A DNA stretch of 64,000 bases from Gammaproteobacteria bacterium (GCA_027459765.1 DAIDHD010000083.1:1-64000), one strand, 5' to 3'; positions 38,681-48,843 are shown, counted from the first letter of the stretch. Notes: a model not told the origin generated them from the letters alone. Translations and numbers: made by a program.

Positions 38681-40198
38681 TCAGTGCCGACCGTCCCCGT
38701 CGTCCGCCACCTGCTGCGCCTTCTTCTGCTTGGCGAGCGCGGCGCGCACCTCGTCGAGTTGCGCGCTGAAGCGGGCGCGCTGGATGGCGTTCAGCCCCGG
38801 TAACTGCAGCGCGAGCTGCAGCTGGTTGAAGCACATCTTCAGGTCGCCCGTCATGATATAGAACTGGGCCATGTAATAGTACGAGTCGGCGACGTCGCCC
38901 GCGGCATTGGCCGCCTTGGCGATGAGCCGCGTCTGATCGGGCGTCGGCTCCACGATGTTGAACAGGTCGAGCAGCACCTCGTGCGCCTGCTTGTTGTCTC
39001 CGCTCTGCATGAGCGTGTCCGCGAGGTGGATGGTCAGCGGCACGTTGCGCGGGAACAGGTCGAGCGACTGTTTCAGAACCCGAATCGAGTCCGGCATCCG
39101 ACCGGCGGCCGCGTAGGCCTGACCGAGCTCGCCGTAGAACTGAGTGACCTTCGGATAGTCGCGCACCAGGGATTCCAGATCCGGAATCGCCTCGGCGGCG
39201 TGGCCGCGCTGCACGTTCGCGACGTCGTTGCCGTAGCGATCGGCGAGGTCGTTGCCGCCGCCGTTCTTGAACAGGTTCACGTAGTACTCGTGCACGGCCT
39301 GGGGATCGCCCACGAGCGAGCGCAGGCGCTCGCGCATGAGGGTGTAGCTCAGGCTGTCCTCGTGGCGAATCCGCCCGATCTGCGCGGCGCGTGCGCGCGC
39401 CTCTGCCACGCGCTGCGAGGAGGAGGGGTGATCGATGAGGAACTCGATCGCCTGCATGCGGGTCGGGTCCGGCATGTTGCGGTTCAGGCTCTCGAACATG
39501 CTCGCCATGCCGAGCGGATCGTATCCCGCGGAGGCCATGGTCGAGATGCCGACGCGGTCCGCCTCGAATTCCTGCGAGCGGGTGAAGTTGATCTGGTGCT
39601 GGATGGCGGCGCCCTGGGCGCCGAGGATCGCGCCCTCCACGCCGCTCGGGGAGTTGCGGCCGGCAGTGGCGCCGAGGAGCACGGCGGCGAGCATGGCGGC
39701 GGTGGACAGAAGCCCGGCGTGGCTCTGATCGATCAACCCGCGCACCAAGTGGCGCTGGGTCACGTGGGCGGTTTCGTGCGCCAGCACGCCGGCGAGCTCG
39801 TTCTCATTGCTCGTCATCAGGATGAGGCCGCTGTTGACGAAGATGAAGCCGCCCCACACCGCGAAGGCGTTCACCACCGGATCGCGGATCACGAAATAGT
39901 TGAACTGGTGCTGGCCTTCCTCGGCGTGGCTGGAGATGCTGTGGCCGATCTCCTGGATGTACTGGCTGATCTCCGGATCCTCGAGGAGTTGGCCGGACTC
40001 CCGCAGGCTGCGAACGATCATGAGCCCGGCGCCGTACTCCTCGTCGAGGGTGACCGCGGCGTTGGCGACGCTGCCGAGCTCGGGGAGGTCCTGGTTGGGA
40101 GCCTCCACGCCCGTTGCATACGCCGCGGACGCACCTACGGCGCAGGCCGCGACGACGGCAAGGAAACGGGTTCGCAACATCGGGCGGATCTCCGGCAC
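38681..40198 (-). CDS. bepA: BepA-family M48 metalloprotease with TPR repeats
   Basis: The 505-residue periplasmic protein has a signal peptide (about 1-28), an M48 protease domain (about 60-270) with zinc site HETAHVTQRHLV near 143 and the third ligand region FEADRVGIS near 211, and TPR repeats from about 310 on (YPKVTQFYGELGQAYAAAGR, LADTLMQSGDNKQAHEVLLD). This is the BepA/YfgC layout; BepA acts with the BAM machinery to assemble or degrade LptD and other outer-membrane proteins. It precedes mlaA on the same strand by 70 bases, so both outer-membrane upkeep genes may be cotranscribed. Confidence 0.93.
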   Translation of the reverse strand: MPEIRPMLRTRFLAVVAACAVGASAAYATGVEAPNQDLPELGSVANAAVTLDEEYGAGLMIVRSLRESGQLLEDPEISQYIQEIGHSISSHAEEGQHQFNYFVIRDPVVNAFAVWGGFIFVNSGLILMTSNENELAGVLAHETAHVTQRHLVRGLIDQSHAGLLSTAAMLAAVLLGATAGRNSPSGVEGAILGAQGAAIQHQINFTRSQEFEADRVGISTMASAGYDPLGMASMFESLNRNMPDPTRMQAIEFLIDHPSSSQRVAEARARAAQIGRIRHEDSLSYTLMRERLRSLVGDPQAVHEYYVNLFKNGGGNDLADRYGNDVANVQRGHAAEAIPDLESLVRDYPKVTQFYGELGQAYAAAGRMPDSIRVLKQSLDLFPRNVPLTIHLADTLMQSGDNKQAHEVLLDLFNIVEPTPDQTRLIAKAANAAGDVADSYYYMAQFYIMTGDLKMCFNQLQLALQLPGLNAIQRARFSAQLDEVRAALAKQKKAQQVADDGDGRH

Positions 40199-40260
40199 TC
40201 AGTCTTGGAGTGATCCGGGCGCCACAAAGTTCTCCGGCCCGCCGGCGGGTCTGGCGCCGT

Positions 40261-41709
40261 TCACAGCACCTCCGATGCGTAGTCGGCGAGTCGCGAACGC
40301 TCGCCGCGAACCAGCGTGATGTGGCCGGAGTAGTGCCAGCCGTGGAAGCGGTTGACCACGTAGGTCAGACCGGTGGTCGTCTCGGTGAGGTAAGGCGTGT
40401 CGATCTGGGCGATGTTGCCGAGGCAGATCATCTTGGTGCCGGGGCCGGCGCGGGTGACCAGGGCCTTCATCTGCTTTGGCGTCAGATTCTGGGCCTCGTC
40501 GATGATGATGAACCGGTTGAGGAACGTGCGGCCGCGCATGAAATTGAGCGAGCGGATCTTGATGCGGTGCCGCAACAAATCCGTGGTCGCTCCCCGTCCC
40601 CAGGTTCCGCCGCTCTGGCTCTGGGTGAGGACTTCCAGATTGTCCATGAGAGCACCCATCCAGGGCTCCATCTTTTCTTCCTCGGTACCCGGCAGGAAGC
40701 CGATGTCCTCGCCCAGCGGAATCGTCACGCGGGTCATGATGATCTCGCTGTAGCGATTATGATCCAGGGTCTGCGCGAGGCCGGCTGCGAGCGTGAGCAG
40801 GGTCTTGCCGGTGCCCGCCGGCCCGAGCACCGTGACGAAATCGATCTCCGGATCCATGAGCAGATTGAGCGCGAAATTCTGTTCGCGGTTGCGTGCGCTC
40901 ACGCCCCAGACGTTGTTGCGCTCGGAACGATAGTCGAGCACCAGCTCGAGTACGGCGGAATCCCCCTCGATGCGCCGCACGATCGCCTCCAGACCGTTGT
41001 CGCCGGCATCGTAGACGAACTGGTTCGCCCGCCACTCGGCGATCAGCGGTCCGCGTACGCGGTAGAAGGTGCGGCTCTGCTGCTGCCAGGACTCCATGCC
41101 CTTGCCGTGCTTCTGCCAGAAGTTCGCCGGCAGTCGCTGCACGCCGCTCACCAGCAGATCGGCGTCCTCGATGGTCTTGTCGCTCGAGTAGTCCTCGGCC
41201 TGCACACCGACCGTCGCGGCCTTGATGCGCAGGTTGATGTCCTTGGACACGAGCGTGATCCGCGCCGCCGGATATTTGCGTTGCAACGCGAGCGTGTCGG
41301 CGAGAATGGCGTTGTCGGCGCCGTGTCCCGGCAGGCCGGCGGGCAGACTCGATTCCAGCAGCTGGGTCTGGAAGAAGAGCCGGCCGGCCGGCGGGCGCTT
41401 GCCGTGGTTCGGCGGTACGCTCGAAGGCAGTGGCAGCCCGCGGTCGATCTGCTTCTTGGTCGCGTTGTGCATCAGCTCGTCGAGAAATCGACTCACCTGG
41501 CGCACGTTGCGAGCGGCTTCGGACAGGCCCTTCTTGCCGGCGTCGAGTTCCTCGAGCACGACCATCGGGATAAAGATGTCGTGTTCCTCGAAGCGGAAGA
41601 TCGCCGTGGGATCGTGCATCAGCACGTTGGTGTCGAGCACGAAGATGCGGCGGGTCGGCCTCGGACGTCGCCCTCGGCCGGCTCCGGCTCCCCGGCGCGC
41701 TGCGGTCAC
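40261..41709 (-). CDS. PIN-PhoH fusion ATPase/ribonuclease (PhoH2/YlaK type)
   Basis: The 482-residue protein joins an N-terminal PIN nuclease domain (about 20-150, starting IFVLDTNVLMHDPTAIFRFE, with acidic catalytic positions such as D of LDTN and VVLEELDAGKKG) to a C-terminal PhoH ATPase (about 240-460, Walker A VLGPAGTGKTLLTLAAGL, Walker B IIIDEAQNLTPKQMKALVTR). Related PhoH2 proteins are RNA helicase/ribonucleases. The start is GTG 41709, overlapping the bcp stop by 4 bases, so it is cotranscribed after gcvR and bcp. Confidence 0.93.
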   Translation of the reverse strand: MTAARRGAGAGRGRRPRPTRRIFVLDTNVLMHDPTAIFRFEEHDIFIPMVVLEELDAGKKGLSEAARNVRQVSRFLDELMHNATKKQIDRGLPLPSSVPPNHGKRPPAGRLFFQTQLLESSLPAGLPGHGADNAILADTLALQRKYPAARITLVSKDINLRIKAATVGVQAEDYSSDKTIEDADLLVSGVQRLPANFWQKHGKGMESWQQQSRTFYRVRGPLIAEWRANQFVYDAGDNGLEAIVRRIEGDSAVLELVLDYRSERNNVWGVSARNREQNFALNLLMDPEIDFVTVLGPAGTGKTLLTLAAGLAQTLDHNRYSEIIMTRVTIPLGEDIGFLPGTEEEKMEPWMGALMDNLEVLTQSQSGGTWGRGATTDLLRHRIKIRSLNFMRGRTFLNRFIIIDEAQNLTPKQMKALVTRAGPGTKMICLGNIAQIDTPYLTETTTGLTYVVNRFHGWHYSGHITLVRGERSRLADYASEVL

Positions 41710-42170
41710 AGTGACTTCACCGCCGCGAGGACTTCATCGGCGTGGCCCTTGACCTTGACTTTGCGCCACTCTGACCGCAACACACCCTTCGCGTCGATGA
41801 GGAAGGTGCTGCGTTCGATGCCGAGGAATTTCTTGCCGTACATGCTCTTTTCCTGGATCACGTCGTAGAGCTTGCACACTTTCTGGTCGGGGTCGCTCAA
41901 GAGCTCGAACGGGAATCCCATCTTCTTCTTGAATTTCTGGTGCGACTCGAGACCGTCGGCCGAGATGCCGACGATGACCGCCTTGGCCTTCTTGAAATCG
42001 CCGTACAGGCGGGCGAAATCCTCGCCTTCCTGGGTGCAACCCGGCGTGTTGTCACGCGGGTAGAAGTACGCCACCACGGCGGCTCCGGCCGCGTCCGCCA
42101 GCGACCACGCGCCGGCGGTGCCCTCCAGAGTGAACGTGGGGGCTTTCTTGCCGAGTTCGAGTTTTGGCAT
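41706..42170 (-). CDS. bcp: thiol peroxidase Bcp (peroxiredoxin)
   Basis: The 154-residue peroxiredoxin has the peroxidatic cysteine in FYPRDNTPGCTQEGEDF near 45 and the usual AhpC/TSA fold. The nearby resolving cysteine of E. coli Bcp (five residues later) is absent here (QEGED follows); a Cys in DQKVCKLYDV farther on is the only other candidate. It reduces hydroperoxides with thioredoxin. It is 19 bases after gcvR, the gcvR-bcp pairing known from enterobacteria. Confidence 0.94.
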   Translation of the reverse strand: MPKLELGKKAPTFTLEGTAGAWSLADAAGAAVVAYFYPRDNTPGCTQEGEDFARLYGDFKKAKAVIVGISADGLESHQKFKKKMGFPFELLSDPDQKVCKLYDVIQEKSMYGKKFLGIERSTFLIDAKGVLRSEWRKVKVKGHADEVLAAVKSL

Positions 42171-42189
42171 GGGACCTCAGGTCAAAGCG

Positions 42190-42720
42190 TCAGTTCTTCA
42201 CCGGTTCGAAGATCGCGTCGAGATTCATGTGATCGCAGAAATCCATGAACTCCTCGCGCAGTACGCCGATGTGCAGCCGGCTCGGCACGTTGACGATCAT
42301 CTGTACCGAGAACATGAGTGCGCCCGTGTGGGCGGCCGCGTAGGAGCGCGTCGACAGTTCCGCAATCTCGATCCCCCGCTGCGAGAAGAAACCGGACAGC
42401 GCGGCGACGATGCCGGTCTGGTCGAGGCAGACCACGTCGATCGAGTAGGGCAGCATGTCGTTGCGCGCCGTACGCTCCTCGGTGCGACGCAGCTGGATGT
42501 TCATGCCGGTGGCGTCGGCGAGCTTCTTGAACTCGCTTTCCAGTTTCGCGAGCGTGTGCCAGTTGCCATTGACGAGCAGCAACATGGCGAACTCGTTGCC
42601 GAGCGAGGTCATGCGGCTCTCGCTGATGCTACCGCCGCAATCCGCGATGGCCTTGGAGAGGTCGTGCACCATGCCGACGCGGTCGCCGCCGACCGCGGAA
42701 ATCACGATATGTTGTTTCAT
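42190..42720 (-). CDS. gcvR: ACT-domain regulator GcvR
   Basis: The 176-residue protein has two ACT domains (about 1-80 and 90-176), starting QHIVISAVGGDRVGMVHDLSKA and DVVCLDQTGIVAALSGFF. GcvR represses the glycine cleavage operon by binding GcvA in E. coli, releasing it when glycine is bound. ATG 42720 is chosen over an upstream in-frame ATG, since homologues start with MxxxxVISAVG. It is divergent from dapA. Confidence 0.88.
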   Translation of the reverse strand: MKQHIVISAVGGDRVGMVHDLSKAIADCGGSISESRMTSLGNEFAMLLLVNGNWHTLAKLESEFKKLADATGMNIQLRRTEERTARNDMLPYSIDVVCLDQTGIVAALSGFFSQRGIEIAELSTRSYAAAHTGALMFSVQMIVNVPSRLHIGVLREEFMDFCDHMNLDAIFEPVKN

Positions 42721-42745
42721 CCGCGAAATTCTACCCTGCGGGCGC

Positions 42746-42774
42746 TTGCCACGGTGCAACTACCTCTTTAACGT
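42746..42774 (+). promoter_or_regulatory. candidate dapA promoter
   Basis: TTGCCA (42746-42751) and TAACGT (42769-42774) are 17 bases apart, 28 bases before the dapA ATG. A strong AAGGAG ribosome binding site follows. The -10 box is only a fair match. Confidence 0.4.
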
Positions 42775-42801
42775 ATGCTCACTTTTCCGCAAGGAGCCGC
42801 C

Positions 42802-43695
42802 ATGTTGACCGGAAGCCTGGTCGCCATCGTGACGCCGATGACTGCCGACGGCGATCTCGACTGGCCGGCCTGGGATCGGCTGCTCGATTTCCACCTCGAG
42901 GAGGGGAGCGACGGCATCGTGATCGCCGGCACGACCGGCGAGTCGCCGACGCTCAGCGTCGAGGAAATCGAGGAATTGACGCGACGGGCATTGGCCCGCT
43001 GCCGCGGCCGCGTGAAGATCATCGTGGGCGCCGGCACGCATTCGACTGCCACCACCGTGGCGCGGACGCGCCGGTTCTCCCGCCTCGGCGTGGACGCGGT
43101 CATGCTGGTGACTCCGTACTACAACAAGCCGCCACAGGAGGGGCTCTTCCGGCACTTCATGGCGGCGGCCGACGCCTCCGACGTGCCCGTGGTGCTTTAC
43201 AACGTCCCGGGCCGCACGGCGGTCGACCTTTTGCCCGCCACGGTGGCGCGACTGGCTCGTCACCCGCGCATCGTCGCGGTCAAGGAGGCCACCGGCGCCT
43301 TAAGCCGCGTGGCGGAGGTGCTCTCCCAGTGTCCAGACGGATTTACGTTGCTGTCCGGTGACGATGCCACGGCGATCCAATGGATCGGCGCCGGCGCCCA
43401 CGGCGTGATCTCCGTGACCGCGAATGTTGCACCACGAAAAATGGCTGAGGCCTGTCGGGCCGCGCTCGCCAAGGATTTGCACGCCGCACGCGCCATCGAC
43501 GCCACGTTGGCCTCCTTGCACAGGGACCTTTTCGTCGAATCGAGCCCGATTCCGGTGAAATGGGCGTTGGCACGCATGGGATTGATCGGCGGCGCACTGC
43601 GCCTGCCTCTCGTTGAACTCTCGCCGGCGAGTCGCGACATCGTGTTGCGAGCGATGCACAGCGCCGGTATCGCCCTCACGGATCAGGCGGCATGA
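42802..43695 (+). CDS. dapA: 4-hydroxy-tetrahydrodipicolinate synthase
   Basis: The enzyme condenses pyruvate with aspartate semialdehyde at the first committed step to lysine and diaminopimelate. The 297 residues include AGTTGESPTLSVEE near 43, the catalytic tyrosine in VVLYNVPGRTAVDL near 133 and the Schiff-base lysine in RIVAVKEATGAL near 161. ATG 42802 is preceded by AAGGAG at a proper distance, and is better than the earlier in-frame ATG. Confidence 0.96.
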   Translation: MLTGSLVAIVTPMTADGDLDWPAWDRLLDFHLEEGSDGIVIAGTTGESPTLSVEEIEELTRRALARCRGRVKIIVGAGTHSTATTVARTRRFSRLGVDAVMLVTPYYNKPPQEGLFRHFMAAADASDVPVVLYNVPGRTAVDLLPATVARLARHPRIVAVKEATGALSRVAEVLSQCPDGFTLLSGDDATAIQWIGAGAHGVISVTANVAPRKMAEACRAALAKDLHAARAIDATLASLHRDLFVESSPIPVKWALARMGLIGGALRLPLVELSPASRDIVLRAMHSAGIALTDQAA

Positions 43696-43988
43696 AAACC
43701 CATCGACGACTTGTGGCGGTGCTCGGCGCCGCGGCCGGCCTTGCCGGATGCCATCCTTTCAGCGGCCTGCGGCCCGATTGCCACCGGCCCCAGGACTACC
43801 AGCGCGCGGTGCAGGTCGCGCCCCTGCAGGTGCCCGCCGGCCTCGACGCCCCCAATGTTCGCGGCGCGTTGGTGATCCCCGCCGTGTCCGGCAATCTGGT
43901 GGAGCCGGGCCCCAAGGAGCATTGCCTGGACGAACCCCCCAAGTACGTGCCGGCGCCGGCGGCACGCCCGGCCACCCGGGGGTCGTGA
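43692..43988 (+). CDS. short lipoprotein resembling the BamC N-terminus
   Basis: The 98-residue product has a lipoprotein signal with lipobox LAGC (Cys near 20), then a segment (DYQRAVQVAPLQVPAGLDAP near 38-57) that resembles the unstructured N-terminal region of BamC, which binds BamD. The two globular helix-grip domains that make up the rest of BamC are missing. It overlaps dapA by 4 bases, exactly where bamC sits in other gammaproteobacteria. It may be a naturally short BamC or a remnant; the frame is intact and ends before tRNA-Ser. Confidence 0.65.
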   Translation: MKTHRRLVAVLGAAAGLAGCHPFSGLRPDCHRPQDYQRAVQVAPLQVPAGLDAPNVRGALVIPAVSGNLVEPGPKEHCLDEPPKYVPAPAARPATRGS

Positions 43989-44020
43989 CGCCCGCTCGCC
44001 CGGTTCTGCGGGGCGATTTG

Positions 44021-45495
<1,475 letters not shown>

Positions 45496-45499
<4 letters not shown>

Positions 45500-45708
45500 C
45501 GACTTTCGACCCACTTCTGATACCCCATCAAGTCGATCAGGATGTGGCCGTCGGGAGCCCGTCTCCAGAGCTTCCCCTCCGGCCAGTCGCCACGTTCTAT
45601 TTTGCGCTCCATTGCCTTCACGGAATAGCCGGTAATGGCGTTCGCAACGGGCAACAAAACATAGCGCGCGGGCGCCACAAAGACGGGTTGTTCGATCTCC
45701 TGGGTCAC
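45496..45708 (-). CDS. xis: putative excisionase (DUF1233-like)
   Basis: The 70-residue product contains RYVLLPVANAITGYSVKAM, then RKIERGDWPEGKLW and DGHILIDLMGYQKWV, which matches the pattern of the DUF1233 excisionase family (a small winged-helix that recognises attachment-site DNA). GTG 45708 is chosen because it forms a GTGA overlap with the preceding regulator gene; an ATG 11 codons upstream is also open. Its ATGA overlap with the integrase gene shows the two are translated together. Confidence 0.75.
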
Positions 45709-46058
45709 GGTGCGCCCTGTCGATCGCGAGGTCCCCGGCACCGGCCAAGTCGCCGGATTTGGCTTCGCCGGTGGAGGCGAGCCTTCAGTTCCCGCTTGGA
45801 TTCAAGCCAGTGGGCCAGATCGTGGCGGTGCCAGCCGATCGCATGTCCGCGAAATCGTTTTGGCTTTGGAAATCGGCCAACCGCTGTCAGCGCGAACAGC
45901 AGCCATCGGTGGCGGCGGGTGAGGCGCGCCACATCATGCGCGCTCAGGAGCAGATTCAGCGGCGGGAAGGGCTCGTTGACCCGCTTGGAGAGGAGGACCT
46001 TCGCCGGAAATCTAGCCGGCGGGACAATCGTCCGTCGAACGGAGTCGGTCGTGCTCAT
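45705..46058 (-). CDS. AlpA-like DNA-binding protein of the island
   Basis: The 117-residue protein has a MerR-like winged-helix core of AlpA type (LLSAHDVARLTRRHRWLLFA near 36, then GRFPKPKRFRGHAIGWHRHD and LAHWLESKREL), with the typical R-x-x-x-x-W-x-x-x-D motif. The C-terminus is strongly basic. AlpA family proteins control excision or integrase expression of islands. It overlaps the excisionase-like gene by 4 bases, so the three genes form one operon ending at the tRNA. Confidence 0.75.
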   Translation of the reverse strand: MSTTDSVRRTIVPPARFPAKVLLSKRVNEPFPPLNLLLSAHDVARLTRRHRWLLFALTAVGRFPKPKRFRGHAIGWHRHDLAHWLESKRELKARLHRRSQIRRLGRCRGPRDRQGAP

Positions 46059-46300
46059 GGGTTTGGGTGCTCATGTGCGGTTCCGGTCGTTCAGGGACGA
46101 GTTGTCACTCACGGCAAATGATCTACCAAGAAGGCAAGAAAGTCAGCCCGGGTTTTTGGCCAAAACCGGCAAGAACTCCGGTGGTCCTAACCATGGCACG
46201 GCGTGAAAATGACCCGAGTCCAGCGGTGCACCGCCTGTTGAGGTCATACAAAACGTCTGGAGTGGCGTATAAGGCCATGCATTCTGTATCATCTATCTCC

Positions 46301-46903
46301 ATGAACCTCGCGGGCAAACAACAGGTGCGGCGGCTGTTCGCCAAGCAGAGCGTACTGCGATCGCGCGAGCTGGAGTCTCGCGGCATTACGCGCGTGGACC
46401 TTGCGCGCTGCGTCGAGGACGGCGTCCTCGTCCGGGTGGGAAGGGGGCTCTACGCCACGGCAGACCATGCCCCTTCGGAACACCATTCGCTGGTCCAAGT
46501 GGCCAAGCGCGTGCCGAACGCGGTCTTTTGTCTGCTTACGGCCCTTCGATTCCACGAACTGACCACCCAGTCACCACACGAAGTCTGGATTGCGCTGGCG
46601 GAGAACGCGCGCAAGCCCAGCCTCGACTACCCAAAGCTGCGCGTGGCCCGGTTTTCCGAAACGGCTCTGGCCGCCGGCGTGGAGCAGCACCGGGTGGAGG
46701 GCGTGCCGATTCACGTGTACTCAGCCGCCAAGACGGTCGCGGATTGCTTCAAGTACCGCAACAAGGTCGGCATCGACGTGGCAGTCGAGGCGCTGAAGGA
46801 CTTCACGCGAAAACATCGGGGCGGCGCCAACGAGCTCGCACGTCACGCGCGGATCTGCCGGGTTGCCCGGGTGATGCAGCCCTATTTGGATGCTATCGGG
46901 TGA
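46301..46903 (+). CDS. AbiEi-type antitoxin / transcriptional regulator (type IV toxin-antitoxin)
   Basis: The 200-residue protein has an N-terminal winged-helix domain (QQVRRLFAKQSVLRSREL, GITRVDLARCVEDGVLVRVG, RGLYATAD) and a C-terminal AbiEi_4-like domain (VYSAAKTVADCFKYRNKVGI near 145). AbiEi represses its own operon and counteracts the nucleotidyltransferase toxin without direct protein binding. ATG 46301 is the likely start; ATG 46277 is also in frame. The 240 bases upstream, between this gene and the AlpA-like gene, hold no other gene. Confidence 0.87.
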   Translation: MNLAGKQQVRRLFAKQSVLRSRELESRGITRVDLARCVEDGVLVRVGRGLYATADHAPSEHHSLVQVAKRVPNAVFCLLTALRFHELTTQSPHEVWIALAENARKPSLDYPKLRVARFSETALAAGVEQHRVEGVPIHVYSAAKTVADCFKYRNKVGIDVAVEALKDFTRKHRGGANELARHARICRVARVMQPYLDAIG

Positions 46904-47811
46904 AGGAAAGGACCAACCTCGGTGCATCGGTATCGACGCGCCTGCTCAATCAGGCCAGGCAGTCTGGCGCGGACTACCAGACGCTTCTGACCTCGTATTG
47001 CCTGGAGCGCTTTCTGTACCGGCTTGGCGCGTCGGACCTTCGCGATCGCTTCGTCCTCAAGGGGGCGATGCTCCTGCGCCTGTGGGCGGATCAGCCCTAT
47101 CGCGCCACACGGGATCTGGATCTGCTGCGTCGAGGGGACAGCGAATTCGAGACCGTGCGCGCCGATTTGCGCGCGATCCTCGCGGCACCCGTCCCTCCGG
47201 ATGCTGTCAGCTTCGATGCCGATAAGATCCAGGTTGAAGCCATCCGAGCGGAGGACGAGTACGCGGGCATGCGTGCAACGCTGCCCGCGCAACTAGGAAC
47301 TGCACGACTTGTTCTGCAGATCGACATGGGTGTCGGCGATGCCGTCTCACCAGCGCCCGCACTGTGCGCCTTTCCGACGCTGCTCGACTTCCCAGCCCCA
47401 CGCATACTGGCCTATCCGAAGGAGGCGGTGATTGCTGAGAAGTTCGAGGCTATGGTCGTTCTTGGTGAGCGCAACAGTCGCATCAAGGATTTCTTCGATA
47501 TCTATTATCTCGCCGGGCACTTCGAATTCGATCGTGAGATCCTGGGCCAGGCGCTCCGCCAGACGTTTGCGCGCAGAGGGACGCCGGTGCCTACGGACAT
47601 GCCGATCGCGCTGACTGCGGAGTATTGGGAGAATGCGACTCGCCCCGCGCAGAGTAGGGCGTTCTCGCGGCGCACGGGAGTCGAGGTTCCGGACGACTTC
47701 GCCGCGAGGTGTTCGCGGCTCCTGGGTCAATTTCTAGCTCCCCTGCTGGAGGATCTTCGGATGCCAGCCGGCAAGCCGGGTACCTGGCCGCCGGGAGGGC
47801 CCTGGCGCTGA
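46900..47811 (+). CDS. AbiEii-type nucleotidyltransferase toxin
   Basis: The 303-residue protein matches the AbiEii/COG2253 family: RFLYRLGASDLRDRFVLKGA near 38, RATRDLDLLRRGD near 67 with the DxD-type acidic pair of the nucleotidyltransferase fold, and AVIAEKFEAMVVLGERNSRI plus KDFFDIYYL near 175-205, which contain the conserved Lys and Asp. Toxins of this family (for example MenT) add nucleotides to tRNA and halt translation. GTG 46900 overlaps the antitoxin stop by 4 bases. Such systems can abort phage infection and stabilise islands. Confidence 0.87.
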   Translation: MKERTNLGASVSTRLLNQARQSGADYQTLLTSYCLERFLYRLGASDLRDRFVLKGAMLLRLWADQPYRATRDLDLLRRGDSEFETVRADLRAILAAPVPPDAVSFDADKIQVEAIRAEDEYAGMRATLPAQLGTARLVLQIDMGVGDAVSPAPALCAFPTLLDFPAPRILAYPKEAVIAEKFEAMVVLGERNSRIKDFFDIYYLAGHFEFDREILGQALRQTFARRGTPVPTDMPIALTAEYWENATRPAQSRAFSRRTGVEVPDDFAARCSRLLGQFLAPLLEDLRMPAGKPGTWPPGGPWR

Positions 47812-47819
47812 CGCGACCG

Positions 47820-47837
47820 GGCACATGCCAATGTGCC
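47820..47837. terminator. hairpin between AbiEii and the convergent AlpA-like gene
   Basis: GGCACAT and ATGTGCC form a perfect 7-base stem with a GCCA loop right after the toxin stop codon, between two convergent genes. No T-tract is seen. Confidence 0.4.
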
Positions 47838-47863
47838 GGATGACGAGTCGCGACGATGGATGC

Positions 47864-48193
47864 TTAGGTGTCGGAGCGTTTTCTCGGACGGCCGCGTCCT
47901 CGGTGGCCGGGCGGTTGCTCTGTGGCCGGGGCGCAATAGCCCTCTGGGTCGCGTATCCAGTCCTGAATGGCGGCGACGGGCCAGCCGCACGCGCGACCGC
48001 CTAGATGTACAGGGGCGGGGAAGCGGCGCGCATTGACTCGGCGATAAAGTGTCGCGCGGCTGAGCGACGTGATCCGCAAAACGTCGCGCGTTCGTAAGAA
48101 CGCGGGCGTGAACGGTGGTGTCAAATCCGGCGTTCGCGCACCGCCGGGAGCATCGCGGTTCGGCAGAGGGTGCGGGATTTGCGCCTTGCTCAT
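47864..48193 (-). CDS. AlpA-family regulatory protein
   Basis: The 109-residue protein has the AlpA core: FLRTRDVLRITSLSRATLYR near 33, then RRFPAPVHLGGRACGWPVAA and IQDWIRDPEG near 80. The basic C-terminus (RGRGRPRKRSD) may contact DNA. This is clearer AlpA similarity than in the first AlpA-like gene and suggests that a second island's control gene lies here. It is 30 bases downstream of a truncated gene on the same strand. Confidence 0.82.
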   Translation of the reverse strand: MSKAQIPHPLPNRDAPGGARTPDLTPPFTPAFLRTRDVLRITSLSRATLYRRVNARRFPAPVHLGGRACGWPVAAIQDWIRDPEGYCAPATEQPPGHRGRGRPRKRSDT

Positions 48194-48223
48194 GACTTGC
48201 GCCTTCCGTATTCGAAGTGGCGA

Positions 48224-48760
48224 CTACGCTTTCGGCAGTGCCGCGCTTGCAGTCAACTGCAATGCGTGCAGGACGAAGTCATGGGCCGCATCGACCTCCG
48301 TGCTCTTGGCGCAGAACATGAGCTGGCGCCAGACGCCGGGCCGGTCTTCCCAGCGTGGGCGGAGTCGCCAATAGTGATGCTCGGCAATCCGGTCGATATC
48401 TTGGAGTCGCTGAGATCTCAACAGTCGAGCAACTGTTGGCGTGATACCGAGCAGAACAACCGATGCTTCGGTATCGGTGCGCACGGTGTGCCAGGCGAGC
48501 ATCAGCGTTGCGCGAGCGAGTGTGACTGATGCTGCGCGCGGGAACAGAGAGGGCCATGGTGGTTCGCTGGCAATCGCCTCGCCGGCTGTGGTGACCTCGC
48601 TCCACCATTCGGGATCGCGAAATCCGAAGTCGACCAGCAGGAACGGGAATCGCGCCGCTGTGCTCAGCGTCGCCGCGTCCAGCGATGAGATCAGGGCGAG
48701 CAGCTGACGGATGAAGGGTTCGTTGGCCGTTGACGGAACGTGCGCAGCCTCGACGAGCAT
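48224..48760 (-). CDS. uncharacterised island protein, probably 5'-truncated by the IS element
   Basis: I do not recognise the family. The 178 residues are rich in Ala, Leu and Trp, mostly helical, with FLLVDFGFRDPEWWSEV near 44 and a C-terminal helical stretch (EVDAAHDFVLHALQLTASA). The frame stays open without a stop from the ATG at 48760 up to the IS end at 48787 and reads naturally (DINEQCLQ before the Met), so the original start was probably removed when the IS inserted or a deletion occurred. It is followed by an AlpA gene, so it is presumably part of the same island control region. Confidence 0.55.
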   Translation of the reverse strand: MLVEAAHVPSTANEPFIRQLLALISSLDAATLSTAARFPFLLVDFGFRDPEWWSEVTTAGEAIASEPPWPSLFPRAASVTLARATLMLAWHTVRTDTEASVVLLGITPTVARLLRSQRLQDIDRIAEHHYWRLRPRWEDRPGVWRQLMFCAKSTEVDAAHDFVLHALQLTASAALPKA

Positions 48761-48786
48761 TTGCAGGCACTGCTCGTTGATGTCGC

Positions 48787-48814
48787 GATCGTGTCCCGTG
48801 AGGTGGTGTACGAG
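48787..48814 (+). repeat. left terminal inverted repeat of the IS256-family element
   Basis: It begins GATCGTGTCCC and continues to GTGGTGTACGAG. It aligns without gaps to the reverse complement of 50159-50186, with 22 of 28 positions identical and the mismatches grouped at positions 12-16 and 25. It lies 30 bases beyond the transposase stop codon. Confidence 0.8.
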
Positions 48815-48843
48815 TCATGGATCTTGGCCAGGTCCACTCGTGC

